DNA from: Aneurinibacillus tyrosinisolvens | GTDB lineage: Bacteria > Bacillota > Bacilli > Aneurinibacillales > Aneurinibacillaceae | Assembly: GCF_001015055.1 (NCBI RefSeq) | Contig: NZ_BBWZ01000009.1 | Coordinates: forward strand, 110,060-174,059 | Reading direction: 5' to 3' | Length of the DNA: 64,000 bases | Shown here: positions 26,257-35,440 of the stretch, piece by piece | Position numbering within the stretch: the first letter of the stretch is position 1 | Layout: each line of letters opens with the position of its first letter | Position numbers and translations under genes: made by a program | The notes under the pieces: model-generated | What the model was told of the DNA's origin: nothing | Database searches by the model: none | What the model saw: the letters and a program-made list of their open reading frames with translations, nothing else

Positions 26257-27335
26257 CATGGACATATATTGCTATGGCGGTCGCTCTTTTCTTTGCGATG
26301 AATATAGGGGCGAGCGGCACGGCTGCCTCTATGGGGGCTGCCTATGGAGCCGGAGCGATAAAAAACAAGCGCATTGCCATGTACCTGGTAGCCCTGGCCG
26401 CTTTTCTTGGAGCCATTCTCGGTGGAGGAGAAGTTGTAAAAACAATCGGTGGAGGGATTATCCCTTCCTCGATCCTGACTGTGAAAATCGTCATCGTTAT
26501 CCTCGCTTCAGCCACGCTGACTCTGTTCTTTGCGAATCTGCTGGGAATTCCGCTGTCAACAAGTGAAGTGACGGTCGGTTCGATTGTTGGAGTAGGACTT
26601 GCGTACAAATCTGTGTTTACAAATAGTCTCCTGGTTATTGTATCCTTTTGGATTTTTATTCCTTTCCTTGCTTTCCTGGCCGCCTTTCTAATAGGAAAAG
26701 GCATTGCAAGAGCAGAGAAACGGTGGCCTCTATTAAAAGGGCAGGGAAAGTGGAGAAAGTGGCTTTCGATACTCCTTGTTATCGGCGGGTGCCTCGAGGC
26801 ATTCTCCGCGGGGATGAATAATGTGGCGAATGCAGTCGGTCCGCTCGTCGGCGCACATATGATGAGCACAAACAGCGGGATTTGGATTGGTGGATTGTTT
26901 GTCGCGATAGGAGCCGTCGCTCTTGGCGGTAAGGTTCTGGAGACAAACGGAAAGAAAATTACGAGACTTTCACTCCTGCAGGGAAGCGCAGTTTCCTTTA
27001 CAGGCGGGACGCTGGTTGTCATTGCTTCCGTATTTGGCATTCCGGTTCCGCTCACCCAGGCAACGACGTGTGCGATTTTGGGAGTAGGAACAGCGGAGAA
27101 TGGGTTTCGCCTCTGGCAAAAAGGAGTTATCAGGCAAATTGTTAAAGTATGGATTGTCTCGCCGGTATCTTCGCTCGTGGTTTCTTACGCAATGGTTAAT
27201 CTTTTGCTTGAGCCCAACCCGTATATCATCGTCGTTATTGTAAGTGTATTTATTGCAACTGTTGGTTCTATTAGCCTTTCACAAACGATTCGTAAAGAGA
27301 AAAGCACAATTCATGATCAAGGGGGCGGAATATAA
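26253..27335 (+). CDS. cysP: Sulfate permease of the PiT family
   Basis: The 360-residue protein has about ten membrane segments and the two PiT signature repeats, seen as AMNIGASGTAAS near the N-terminus and GMNNVANAVGPLVG near residue 190. B. subtilis CysP, a sulfate importer, belongs to this family and sits in the same kind of operon. Its position before cysH, sat and cysC supports sulfate over phosphate as substrate. Confidence 0.9.
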   Translation: MTWTYIAMAVALFFAMNIGASGTAASMGAAYGAGAIKNKRIAMYLVALAAFLGAILGGGEVVKTIGGGIIPSSILTVKIVIVILASATLTLFFANLLGIPLSTSEVTVGSIVGVGLAYKSVFTNSLLVIVSFWIFIPFLAFLAAFLIGKGIARAEKRWPLLKGQGKWRKWLSILLVIGGCLEAFSAGMNNVANAVGPLVGAHMMSTNSGIWIGGLFVAIGAVALGGKVLETNGKKITRLSLLQGSAVSFTGGTLVVIASVFGIPVPLTQATTCAILGVGTAENGFRLWQKGVIRQIVKVWIVSPVSSLVVSYAMVNLLLEPNPYIIVVIVSVFIATVGSISLSQTIRKEKSTIHDQGGGI

Positions 27336-27336
27336 A

Positions 27337-28056
27337 ATGCAGGCTTCTGCGCTATCATATGACCGTTTAACAGATGAAGATTATAAGAGAATCAATGAAA
27401 GTGAGCTGGCCGGAGCGGATACGCTCGATGTGCTGAAATGGGCATATAAGCAATTCGGAGATGAACTTGTTTATTCTTGCAGTTTCGGCGCGGAAGGCAT
27501 GGTTCTCATTGACTTAATCAGCAAGGTGAAGAAGGACGCACGGATTATTTTCCTGGACACACACTTTCATTTTAAGGAAACATACGAACTGATTGATCGT
27601 GTAAAAGCAAAATATCCCGAATTAAGAATCGAAATACAGGAGACCGACCTGACGCCGGAGCAGCAGGCAGAACAACATGGGCCTGAATTGTGGAAAAGCA
27701 AGCCGGATCTCTGCTGTAACCTGCGGAAAATCCAGCCGCTGGAGAAGGCATTGTCAGGTGTAAAAGGCTGGATTTCGGGTCTGCGCCGGGAGCAGTCGCC
27801 TACGCGTGCTAATACCCAGTATGTGAACAAGGATAACAAGTTTAAATCCATAAAAGTATGCCCGCTTATCCACTGGACGTGGGATGAAGTATGGTCGTAT
27901 ATTACCCTCCACAATTTACCGTATAACAGCCTTCACGACCGCAATTATCCGAGTATCGGGTGTGAGTACTGCACGCTGCCGGTAGAGGACGGCGGCGATT
28001 CGCGCGCCGGGCGGTGGAGCGGATCCGGCAAAACGGAATGCGGGCTTCATCAATAA
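27337..28056 (+). CDS. cysH: Adenylylsulfate / phosphoadenylylsulfate reductase
   Basis: The 239-residue protein has the PAPS reductase fold ([23 protein letters not shown]) and the four-cysteine set CC-NLRK and CEYC of the iron-sulfur type. The catalytic C-terminal ECGLH is present. Enzymes with this 4Fe-4S signature accept APS, and the B. subtilis enzyme accepts APS and PAPS. It reduces activated sulfate to sulfite with thioredoxin. The start is ATG 27337 behind GGGGGCGG, directly after cysP; a longer frame from 27244 lies inside cysP. Confidence 0.92.
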   Translation: MQASALSYDRLTDEDYKRINESELAGADTLDVLKWAYKQFGDELVYSCSFGAEGMVLIDLISKVKKDARIIFLDTHFHFKETYELIDRVKAKYPELRIEIQETDLTPEQQAEQHGPELWKSKPDLCCNLRKIQPLEKALSGVKGWISGLRREQSPTRANTQYVNKDNKFKSIKVCPLIHWTWDEVWSYITLHNLPYNSLHDRNYPSIGCEYCTLPVEDGGDSRAGRWSGSGKTECGLHQ

Positions 28057-28090
28057 ATGGAACAAGAGAAAAATTAAAGGAGTGGACAAC

Positions 28091-29239
28091 ATGAGTGTAA
28101 ATCAACCACATGGCGGGGAATTAGTGAACCGAGTAAATGCTGCATACGATATTTCCTCCCTTACAAAAGAAATTGAGTTGGATAACTTCGCCTTATCTGA
28201 TCTTGAACTTATTGCTATTGGCGCCTATAGCCCTCTCACAGGGTTCTTGAAAGAAGCAGACTACCTTAGTGTCGTGCAGAATATGAAACTGGCTGACGGG
28301 ACGGTATGGAGCATTCCGATAACACTGCCTGTAACGGAGCAGGTTGCGGGCGGCCTGCAAATAGGGGATAAGGTTAAGCTTGTACAGAACGGAACGGTTT
28401 ACGGTGTCATTGAACTGACAGAGAAGTACTCGCCGGACAAGGAGGCAGAAGCGGAAAATGTGTATGGCACAGCTGAACTTGCCCATCCGGGTGTGAAAAA
28501 GCTGTGGGAGAGGCCAGAAGTATATTTGGCTGGCCCGATTACGCTTATAAAGCGTCCGGAAAAAAATCAATTCAAGGAATTCTATCTTGATCCGAAAGAA
28601 ACGCGCGCTGCTTTTGCCGAACGCGGCTGGAAAACAGTCGTAGGGTTTCAAACGCGGAATCCTGTGCACAGAGCGCATGAATATATCCAAAAGACTGCTC
28701 TTGAAATCGTGGACGGCCTGTTCTTAAACCCGCTTGTCGGAGAAACAAAATCAGACGATATTCCTGCCGATATTCGAATGGAAAGCTATCAGGTGTTATT
28801 GAAGAATTATTATCCGCAGGATCGGGTATTCCTTGCAGTATTTCCGGCAGCGATGAGATATGCGGGACCGCGTGAAGCGATTTTCCATGCGATGGTTCGG
28901 AAAAATTATGGCTGTACCCACTTTATTGTTGGACGTGATCATGCGGGTGTTGGCAATTACTACGGAACATATGATGCGCAGCTTATTTTCCGTAACTTCA
29001 CTCCGGAGGAACTTGGAATTATGCCTTTATTTTTTGAACACAGCTTTTTTTGCAAGAAGTGCGGAAACATGGCTTCCACAAAAACATGCCCACACGGAGC
29101 AGAAGACCGTCTGATTCTATCCGGAACGAAGGTAAGACAGATGCTCAGTAATGGGGAGGCGCCGCCGCCTGAGTTCAGCCGTCCGGAAGTAGTGGAAGTG
29201 CTCATTCGCGGAATGGGCGTTACGGTAGGCACGAAATAA
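28091..29239 (+). CDS. sat: Sulfate adenylyltransferase (ATP sulfurylase)
   Basis: The 382-residue protein has the ATP sulfurylase motifs [12 protein letters not shown], the [12 protein letters not shown] segment and a zinc-type FFCKKCGNM...CPHG site. It makes APS and pyrophosphate from sulfate and ATP. AAAGGAGTGG sets the start at ATG 28091. It lies between cysH and cysC in the S-box operon. Confidence 0.95.
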   Translation: MSVNQPHGGELVNRVNAAYDISSLTKEIELDNFALSDLELIAIGAYSPLTGFLKEADYLSVVQNMKLADGTVWSIPITLPVTEQVAGGLQIGDKVKLVQNGTVYGVIELTEKYSPDKEAEAENVYGTAELAHPGVKKLWERPEVYLAGPITLIKRPEKNQFKEFYLDPKETRAAFAERGWKTVVGFQTRNPVHRAHEYIQKTALEIVDGLFLNPLVGETKSDDIPADIRMESYQVLLKNYYPQDRVFLAVFPAAMRYAGPREAIFHAMVRKNYGCTHFIVGRDHAGVGNYYGTYDAQLIFRNFTPEELGIMPLFFEHSFFCKKCGNMASTKTCPHGAEDRLILSGTKVRQMLSNGEAPPPEFSRPEVVEVLIRGMGVTVGTK

Positions 29240-29261
29240 CAAAACAGGGGGTTGGGCAGCG

Positions 29262-29870
29262 ATGGCGTCACATAATGCAAATATTGTATGGCATGCAGCT
29301 TCCGTTCGTAAGGAAGATCGGCAGAAGTTAAATGGCCATAAAGGAGCAGTCATATGGTTTACCGGGCTTTCCGGATCCGGGAAGTCAACGATAGCGAATG
29401 CGGTTGAGCAGCGTATGCATGAGAGAGGGCTGCGTACCTACCTGCTTGATGGGGACAACATCCGTCACGGCATTAACCGTGATCTTGGATTCAGCCCGGA
29501 AGATCGCAAGGAAAACATCCGCAGAATCGGGGAAGTATCAAAGCTGTTCGTTGATGCGGGATTAATCGTTCTGACAGCTTTCATTTCCCCTTATAAAGAA
29601 GATCGCCAGATTGCCAGAGAGCTTGTAGACGAAGGTGAGTTCGTTGAGGCGTATGTGAAGTGCTCTCTGGAACAATGCGAAGTACGCGATCCGAAGGGGC
29701 TGTACAAAAAAGCAAAAGCGGGAGAAATTCCGGAATTCACCGGTATTTCCTCTCCGTATGAGGAACCGGAAGCACCTGAGCTTATCATTGAGTCGGATAA
29801 GCAATCAGTTGAGCAGTCCGTGGACCAGCTTATTGATTATTTGCTCTCACGTGGAATTATTGCAGAATAA
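29262..29870 (+). CDS. cysC: Adenylylsulfate kinase
   Basis: The 202-residue P-loop kinase has Walker [10 protein letters not shown] and the APS kinase motifs [17 protein letters not shown] and [10 protein letters not shown]. It phosphorylates APS to PAPS. It is the last recognisable gene of the sulfate operon, 22 bases after sat. The first bases after its stop begin a long inverted-repeat element. Confidence 0.95.
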   Translation: MASHNANIVWHAASVRKEDRQKLNGHKGAVIWFTGLSGSGKSTIANAVEQRMHERGLRTYLLDGDNIRHGINRDLGFSPEDRKENIRRIGEVSKLFVDAGLIVLTAFISPYKEDRQIARELVDEGEFVEAYVKCSLEQCEVRDPKGLYKKAKAGEIPEFTGISSPYEEPEAPELIIESDKQSVEQSVDQLIDYLLSRGIIAE

Positions 29871-29872
29871 TG

Positions 29873-30067
29873 AGAAAAACATCGCGGGCATGCCGCTCGT
29901 CCTTTCCCCTCCTGAAAGCGGGACGGCCGCTTAGTCTCACGCCGGGCGGACCGGCAAAACATCTGGGTAACTCAATGATGGAGACAATTGCCGGTCTTTT
30001 TCGCCCTTTGTTCGACACGCTCCACAGGGGGAAAGAAAAGAGCCGTCATCGCCCGCGATGTTTTTCT
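29873..30067 (+). repeat. Long inverted-repeat element or structured RNA after cysC
   Basis: AGAAAAACATCGCGGGC (29873-29889) and its exact reverse complement (30051-30067) form a 17-bp outer stem. Further inside, the arms keep pairing: ATG/CAT, CCGCTC/GAGCCG with a mismatch, and CTTTCCCC/GGGGAAAG. An inner stem GACCGGCAA (29949-29957) / TTGCCGGTC (29988-29996) continues as GGGCG/CGCCC. The 195-base unit is G+C-rich. No target-site duplication is obvious. It could be a transcribed structured RNA or a small non-coding mobile element. A 108-codon frame across it has no ribosome site or protein-like composition and is not called a gene. Bases 30068-30135 hold only small hairpins. Confidence 0.65.
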
Positions 30068-30135
30068 TTGACGCCTAAGACCGCACGGTCCCACTTTATG
30101 ACTTTAAAGCAACATATAGTTTCTTATACGATAAG

Positions 30136-30165
30136 AAAAGTGCAGCCGTTACGCTGCGCTTTTTT
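30136..30165. terminator. Terminator of the sulfate operon
   Basis: AAAAG-TGCAGC pairs with GCTGCG-CTTTT and is followed by TTTT. It also faces the end of the convergent ABC permease gene. Confidence 0.75.
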
Positions 30166-30176
30166 GCTGTTCTTTT

Positions 30177-31031
30177 TTAGACGTCACGTACAGTGAAGTT
30201 GCGGACGGCCAGCCAGAGTGCGGTCATCGCATACAGGGCGGTATACACCATCATGGCACCGCTTGGCTCAGAAAGGCTTCCAAACATCCCCTGGGCGGCA
30301 AAAGAAAACGGGCTGTCGGCTGTATCAAACAGGCACACCATCATTTTGCGAAACAGGGAATCCACAGGGAACAGCAGGCTGGACGCAATCCCGATGTCCT
30401 GCAGGGCTGGCTTCTCGATTAAAACACCGAATTGCTCGACAAACCCGCCGATAAAGCTGATTCCATACAGGATAATCATAATGACACCGCCGTTAATCGT
30501 TGTTATCATGCTGCTGAAGAAAAGAGCGACCGCTACGAGAATGACGGGCTCCAGCATGAAAATTCCCAGTGATTTTATAAACTGGCTTCCGGTTATATCC
30601 ACCTTCAATGCTTCTCCGCCGATTAATTGATTAATTGAAATAATGCCTGAGAATAAAAAGGCAGCATAAAGCGCAAGCAGCAGGCTGAGACCGGCAAACT
30701 TGCCGAGAATGATGGAGCGACGGGGAAGGGGACGGGCCAGCCACGTATCGATTTGATGGCTTTCAATTTCCCCTGATATGCTGCTGACACTGCTTAGAAT
30801 CGCAAGCAGGGCGGTAATAAACGCGGCAAAATAAAGGCCGATGCCAAGAAACTGAGTGGTATAGAAGCTCCGCATCATGACGTCGTTATTCGACTGCTGA
30901 GCCACTTCTCCAGCCGCGAAATGAGTAGCGATGGCATAGAAAAGCAGGAAGGCAAGGCTTGCCAGTGCGGTAATGAGAAAAATCCGCTTGTATAGTATTT
31001 CTTTACAGGATAATTTGGCGATCACCCACAT
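30177..31031 (-). CDS. ABC-2 type transporter permease
   Basis: The 284-residue protein has about six membrane segments and resembles NosY-like ABC-2 permeases (ESHQIDTWLARPLPRRSIILGKF is a typical cytoplasmic loop). The start at 31031 is set by AGGAG; its first codons overlap the end of the ATPase gene by 29 bases. With the ATPase it forms an ABC exporter whose substrate is unknown. Confidence 0.82.
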   Translation of the reverse strand: MWVIAKLSCKEILYKRIFLITALASLAFLLFYAIATHFAAGEVAQQSNNDVMMRSFYTTQFLGIGLYFAAFITALLAILSSVSSISGEIESHQIDTWLARPLPRRSIILGKFAGLSLLLALYAAFLFSGIISINQLIGGEALKVDITGSQFIKSLGIFMLEPVILVAVALFFSSMITTINGGVIMIILYGISFIGGFVEQFGVLIEKPALQDIGIASSLLFPVDSLFRKMMVCLFDTADSPFSFAAQGMFGSLSEPSGAMMVYTALYAMTALWLAVRNFTVRDV

Positions 31032-31965
31032 AGGTTTCCTGCTCCTTTCGGTTAACCCAGTACATAAATACATCTTCCAAATGCTGCTGCTTCGGCGTTA
31101 CCTGGTACAGCAGAGCACCATGCGAAGTAAACCGCTGAACGAGGGCTGGAATGTGCTCTTCATTATGGAGAGTAACGAGCCAGGTGTCTTTCCCGTGAGA
31201 GGATGAGAGCTTTTTCTTATCAACAATAAAGGAAGAAACACTGCTCCAAACGTGATCAGGCAGGGAAGCAGCGGTAATTTCCACCTCTGCTTTCACGGCA
31301 GACAGGCTGCGCCACTCTCCCTGCACAACGAGTTCGCTTTTATGTATGATGGCGACATGGTCACATACATTTTCAACTTCACTTAGGAGGTGGCTGTTTA
31401 GAAACACGGTTTTCCCTTCGTTGCGCAGCTCGTTCATCAATTCTCGCACTTCCCGGCGCCCGATTGGGTCAAGAGCCGAGGTCGGCTCGTCAAGAAAAAT
31501 AAGCTCCGGATCGGGCAGAAGGGCACAGGCAATCCCGATGCGCTGCTGCATGCCTTTCGAATAGCCGCGTATTTTTTCGTCACCTCGCCCGTCCAGCCCG
31601 ACGCGGGCCAGTAAGACATTGATTCGCTTTTTTCGTTCCGAGCGCGGCAGCCTGCATATACCAGCGTGCGTTTCAAGCAGCTGGCGGCCTGTCAGCCAGT
31701 CGGGATAGCGGAATAATTCGGGAAGATAGCCAATCCGTGTGCGCGCTGAAACAGTGCCGATTGGCCGGCCGAGCATGGTGGCGCTGCCTCCTGTAGGGTG
31801 TAAGAGTCCGAGCATCGTGCGGACGAATGTGCTTTTTCCGGCTCCGTTGGGGCCGAGAAAGCCGAAAACAACGCCGCGCGGCACCTGAAGCGTAATATCC
31901 CGGCAGCCGGCTTTTCCGCCGTACTGCTTCGTTAATCCCTGCGTTTCAATCACATAGTCATTCAT
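31003..31965 (-). CDS. ABC transporter ATP-binding protein
   Basis: The 320-residue ATPase has Walker A GPNGAGKST, signature YSKGMQQR, Walker B LIFLDEPTSALDP and the switch His in NSHLLSEVE. A C-terminal extension of about 90 residues is present, as in ABC-2 exporters. GAAGGAG precedes ATG 31965. It lies 71 bases after the anti-sigma gene, with a hairpin (GAAGAG/CTCTTC, about 31988-32027) in the gap. The four genes sigma, anti-sigma, ATPase and permease probably form one stress-responsive unit. Confidence 0.88.
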   Translation of the reverse strand: MNDYVIETQGLTKQYGGKAGCRDITLQVPRGVVFGFLGPNGAGKSTFVRTMLGLLHPTGGSATMLGRPIGTVSARTRIGYLPELFRYPDWLTGRQLLETHAGICRLPRSERKKRINVLLARVGLDGRGDEKIRGYSKGMQQRIGIACALLPDPELIFLDEPTSALDPIGRREVRELMNELRNEGKTVFLNSHLLSEVENVCDHVAIIHKSELVVQGEWRSLSAVKAEVEITAASLPDHVWSSVSSFIVDKKKLSSSHGKDTWLVTLHNEEHIPALVQRFTSHGALLYQVTPKQQHLEDVFMYWVNRKEQETYVGDRQIIL

Positions 31966-32036
31966 AGGGTTTTCTCCTTCTGACACGCGAAGAGAGCCGC
32001 CTTCCGCAGGAATAGCCGCTCTTCTTCGTTTTGCCT

Positions 32037-33233
32037 TTATTGTAGCTGGTTAGCGATATCAATCAGTACGTCAGTATGCTTGTTCGTGCGGGTATCGTAC
32101 GCGGTCAGTTGGCGCAGCTTTCCGTCCTTCTGCCAGATAATAAACGTTTCGTGCTCCGACTCGTAAACAACACCTTTGACACCTTGAATGCTCGCCTCCC
32201 GGGTTTTATTTTTCTCATCCTCAACATAAGGGAAAGGCAGGGTGTGCTGCCAGTCTTGAATGCCGGCCAACTGCTGTCTCACATTTTCCGGGATGAAGGG
32301 GAGGGAGAGAACGGTTGTGCGAACCTGCTCTAAATCTATGTTGTCTGGCACCTTCATTTGTGGCGCATCCACAACGGTATAAGAAAGATCTTTCCACGGA
32401 TTCCCATCAGTTCTGGACGCGGACGTAAAACTCGTACGGATGGAGCGCGGCACGGTAATAGCAAACTGTTTACCGTCCAGTTTGCTGTCGAACTGGGTTC
32501 CGGTGTTCATTTGCTTCAGCAGCTTATTCGCTTTTTCTGTATCCAGCTGTACATTTAAAGTATACTTTGGTTCGATGATGATGTTTTCGGTTTTGTAGCC
32601 TTTAGGAGCTTTAGGTGTCGTATACCCGGCTTTTTTCGCTTCTTCCACAGTTTCGAAGTTCTGCTGGTGGTGATCCTGTGTTTCTTCATCAAGCCACATT
32701 TTTCCGATGCCCTTGATTTCTTTCGTGCCGGGCTCACCGGAAACCATCCAGGTTTCGATGTCACGCAGGTCCGAGTTCGTCAGCTTCACAAGCTCTACCT
32801 TATTTACGCGGAAGATGGAGAGCAGATTGTTTGCGGCCGCCTGTACCTGCGGAATGCTTAGAGAACCCGCCAGTACGGCCGCAGCGGCTGTGCCTGCCAG
32901 CCATTTTTTATATGTTTTTTTCATTGTTCGCCAGCTCCTTTTTGTTTCTTTTCGTTCGCGGCCGTGCCCGTCAGTCTGGTGCAGACTCGCCGTTTCCGTT
33001 AGCCGCTGTTCAAAGCGTTGCCAGGCCGCTTCTGTATGGATCAGTTCTGTTTCCGTGTTTGAAAAGCTTTCATCAAGGGTAAGGCGCACCCAGCTGTCCA
33101 GCCGGTTTGCTTCACCTACCATTGCGTGGCATTGTACGCATTCATCGAGGTGGCGGGTGAATTCCTTACGCTGTTCCCGGTTGATCTCGCCGTCGAGATA
33201 TGCCTGGATAAATCCAGGATCCTGGCATTTCAT
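32037..33233 (-). CDS. Anti-sigma factor with zinc-finger domain
   Basis: The 398-residue protein starts with an anti-sigma zinc-finger (zf-HC2): His28-x3-Cys32-x2-Cys35 in HLDECVQC. One membrane or anchor segment (about 110-132, WLAGTAAAAVLAGSLSIP) follows, then a large outer domain resembling DUF4367. It would hold the ECF sigma factor at the membrane until an envelope signal releases it. Its ATG overlaps the sigma gene stop as ATGA. Confidence 0.88.
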   Translation of the reverse strand: MKCQDPGFIQAYLDGEINREQRKEFTRHLDECVQCHAMVGEANRLDSWVRLTLDESFSNTETELIHTEAAWQRFEQRLTETASLHQTDGHGRERKETKRSWRTMKKTYKKWLAGTAAAAVLAGSLSIPQVQAAANNLLSIFRVNKVELVKLTNSDLRDIETWMVSGEPGTKEIKGIGKMWLDEETQDHHQQNFETVEEAKKAGYTTPKAPKGYKTENIIIEPKYTLNVQLDTEKANKLLKQMNTGTQFDSKLDGKQFAITVPRSIRTSFTSASRTDGNPWKDLSYTVVDAPQMKVPDNIDLEQVRTTVLSLPFIPENVRQQLAGIQDWQHTLPFPYVEDEKNKTREASIQGVKGVVYESEHETFIIWQKDGKLRQLTAYDTRTNKHTDVLIDIANQLQ

Positions 33234-33778
33234 TGGTAATCCCCCCTCATTTTCTTGTACAGTTTGGAAAACTTCGTTTTTGCGCGGGCGAGCAGTGTAC
33301 CAACTGAGCCATTTTCTACATCGATTGCTTTCGCGAGTTCCCGGTAATTAAATCCGGAATATTTCATTAACAGCAGAACACGGTCCCGTTCGTCCATTTC
33401 CGTTAGCACTTCACGCACGGTATGGATCTCCTCTTTTTGCAGCCACGTTTCTTCGGACGACAGGCTGTATGTACATAATGGGTTCACTTCCTTTTCGTCC
33501 CGTTGCAGCCGCCTTTTTTCCGAGCGAATCTCATTATAAGCCGCATGCAGAGATACCTTTGCCAGCCAGGCAGGAATATTTTCAATGCGGGTGCGGTCAG
33601 TGTGATAGAACTGAAGAAAGACATCCTGGGCAATATCTTCGGCGCGTGCCTGGTCGTGGACGATGCGCACAATTTGCCGTACAACGTGCGGATAATATGC
33701 TTTAAATAAGTCCTGAAACGATAAATCGCCTGCTGCGCTCTGTTCCTCGCTTTTTCTGAATGCCATCTGAACCTCCAT
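33230..33778 (-). CDS. ECF-type RNA polymerase sigma factor
   Basis: The 182-residue protein has region 2 (FQDLFKAYYPHVVRQIVRI, AEDIAQDVFLQFY) and region 4 (LLLMKYSGFNYRELAKAIDVENGSVGTLLARAK). Length and layout are standard for ECF factors. AAAGGAGG lies seven bases before ATG 33778. It is coupled to its anti-sigma gene. The regulon probably includes the unit itself and the ABC genes downstream. Confidence 0.92.
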   Translation of the reverse strand: MEVQMAFRKSEEQSAAGDLSFQDLFKAYYPHVVRQIVRIVHDQARAEDIAQDVFLQFYHTDRTRIENIPAWLAKVSLHAAYNEIRSEKRRLQRDEKEVNPLCTYSLSSEETWLQKEEIHTVREVLTEMDERDRVLLLMKYSGFNYRELAKAIDVENGSVGTLLARAKTKFSKLYKKMRGDYQ

Positions 33779-33810
33779 TTCCCCGCCTCCTTTCTCAAGT
33801 GTTTCACTTT

Positions 33811-33840
33811 ATAGACACCGCCCGCCAGTGTTTTGTGACA
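33811..33840 (-). promoter_or_regulatory. Possible autoregulated ECF promoter
   Basis: On the minus strand TGTCACAAAA (33840-33831) is followed by GTCTAT (33816-33811). The distance and the GTC-type -10 fit ECF promoters in general. The position 33 bases before the sigma gene suits autoregulation, but assignment is tentative. Confidence 0.4.
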
Positions 33841-33975
33841 CAATTGCAATAAAGTTATGAATAGATTATGACACCTATTCAAACAGAGTGGAAACCATCC
33901 CCCGGTATGCTACGATGAGAGTGTAAGATACCCAGTAAAAGGAATGAAGAAAAATAATGCTATGCTTATAAACTG

Positions 33976-34012
33976 AAAAAAATATACCAAGTCCAGCGCC
34001 TGGTATATTTTT
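33976..34012. terminator. Terminator after the MFS efflux gene
   Basis: AAAAAATATACCA pairs with TGGTATATTTTT. It lies just beyond the stop of the minus-strand efflux gene. The rest of 33841-33975 holds no recognised feature. Confidence 0.75.
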
Positions 34013-34038
34013 CTGTTAATTGAATAAATTAATCAAAT

Positions 34039-35238
34039 CTAAAAACTACGTCTTTCCAAAGCCGAACTCCATAGTGTAAGAAGTACAGCCCCAAGCACCA
34101 TAACTCCGCCAATCCAAGGTGTATGAATTAATCCGATTGAATCAACGATAAGTCCTCCAACAAAAGCTCCGATTGCAATTCCTACGTTAAACGCTGCGAT
34201 ATTTAAAGCAGATGCAACATCAACTGCCGAAGGTACATACTTTTCAGCTAATTGAACAACATAAATTTGTAACCCAGGCACGTTCATGAAAGCTAGTAAA
34301 CCTAAGAAGAATATTGTAATAATTCCTGCCACTTTGAATGGTGCTGTGAATGTTAGAATAACGAGTACAACTGCTTGCATTAAAAACATCCAAAATAAGG
34401 CTTTTAACGGGTTTTTATTGGCAGCCTTACCACCAATCGTATTGCCAATAGCAACAGCAGCACCATATACAAGTAAGATGATACTGACAGCGCCTGGTGC
34501 GAAACCTGTAATATCTTCTAAGATGGGTGCAAGATAAGTAAACGCTACAAAAGTACCGCCGTATCCTAAAGCTGTAATTGCAAAGGCTAGAAGTAATGGA
34601 CCGTTTGTTATGATTTTAAAGTTGTCGTTTAATTTAGATGGTGGTGCTTGTTTAAGATTTTTAGGAACTAGAATGGCACTTGCAATAATAGCAATTACAC
34701 CTAACATTGCAACACACCAGAATGTCGCTCTCCATCCAAATGCTTGACCAATAAATGTACCCAGTGGAACACCTGTTACAGTTGCAACGGTTAACCCAGT
34801 GAACATAAATGCGATGGCGCTAGCCCGTTTGTTTTCAGGAACTACGTCTGCTGCTATCGTTGAGCCGATGGAGAAGAATACCCCGTGAGAAAATGCAGTA
34901 ATGAATCTTGCCACTAACAACAATACGAAACTTGTCGACAAAGCAGCGACTGAGTTACCAACAATAAAAACAATCATCAATAACATTAATAATGTTTTTC
35001 TGTTCATTTTGTTTGTTAAAGCCGTAAGGACTGGTGCTCCGATAGCAACACCTATTGCATAACCAGATATTAATAAACCGGCTAAAGTAATTGAAATACT
35101 TAAATCATCAGCTAACGAAGAAAGTAATCCTACTGGTACGAATTCCGTCGTACCAATTCCAAATGCACTAATCGCCAGTGCCATTAACGCGGCGGCACCG
35201 CCTTTTTTTTCTTGAGCTCTTATAGCAGTTGAACTCAT
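34039..35238 (-). CDS. MFS efflux transporter, YtbD/YdhP-like
   Basis: The 399-residue protein has twelve membrane segments and DHA1-family motifs (FGIGTTEFVPVGLL, ARFITAFSHGVFFSIG). B. subtilis YtbD is a similar protein transcribed divergently from the HxlR regulator YtcD, the same layout as here. GGGGG lies eight bases before ATG 35238; a longer frame from 35289 is unlikely. The gene is more A+T-rich than its neighbours, which may mean later acquisition together with its regulator. Confidence 0.88.
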   Translation of the reverse strand: MSSTAIRAQEKKGGAAALMALAISAFGIGTTEFVPVGLLSSLADDLSISITLAGLLISGYAIGVAIGAPVLTALTNKMNRKTLLMLLMIVFIVGNSVAALSTSFVLLLVARFITAFSHGVFFSIGSTIAADVVPENKRASAIAFMFTGLTVATVTGVPLGTFIGQAFGWRATFWCVAMLGVIAIIASAILVPKNLKQAPPSKLNDNFKIITNGPLLLAFAITALGYGGTFVAFTYLAPILEDITGFAPGAVSIILLVYGAAVAIGNTIGGKAANKNPLKALFWMFLMQAVVLVILTFTAPFKVAGIITIFFLGLLAFMNVPGLQIYVVQLAEKYVPSAVDVASALNIAAFNVGIAIGAFVGGLIVDSIGLIHTPWIGGVMVLGAVLLTLWSSALERRSF

Positions 35239-35382
35239 AAAAGAATCCCCCTTATCCTTTTTAAAATGTGTAATTTCAAGATGTGTCACTTATGGACAGC
35301 GTGAGTTGGCGCCTTTCAAATTTTTATCACGCTGCCTCTATGAACGTTATTATGAAACATGTAAAATAGAAAGGATAGTACG

Positions 35383-35415
35383 TACTTTAAAGTAATGTAG
35401 GTACTTTAAAGTACC
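35383..35415. promoter_or_regulatory. Twin operators between the efflux gene and hxlR-type gene
   Basis: TACTTTAAAGTA (35383-35394) and GGTACTTTAAAGTACC (35400-35415) are palindromes sharing a 12-base core, with centres 19 bases apart. They sit in the divergent promoter region and are the likely binding sites of the HxlR regulator. Confidence 0.75.
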
Positions 35416-35440
35416 TATAAGAAATAAAGGGGGAGCTAAA

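Noticed and set aside
29870..30196. 108-codon open frame after cysC
   Set aside because: It overlaps the cysC stop, runs through the inverted-repeat element and a terminator, has no ribosome site and an Arg/Ser-rich composition typical of chance frames.
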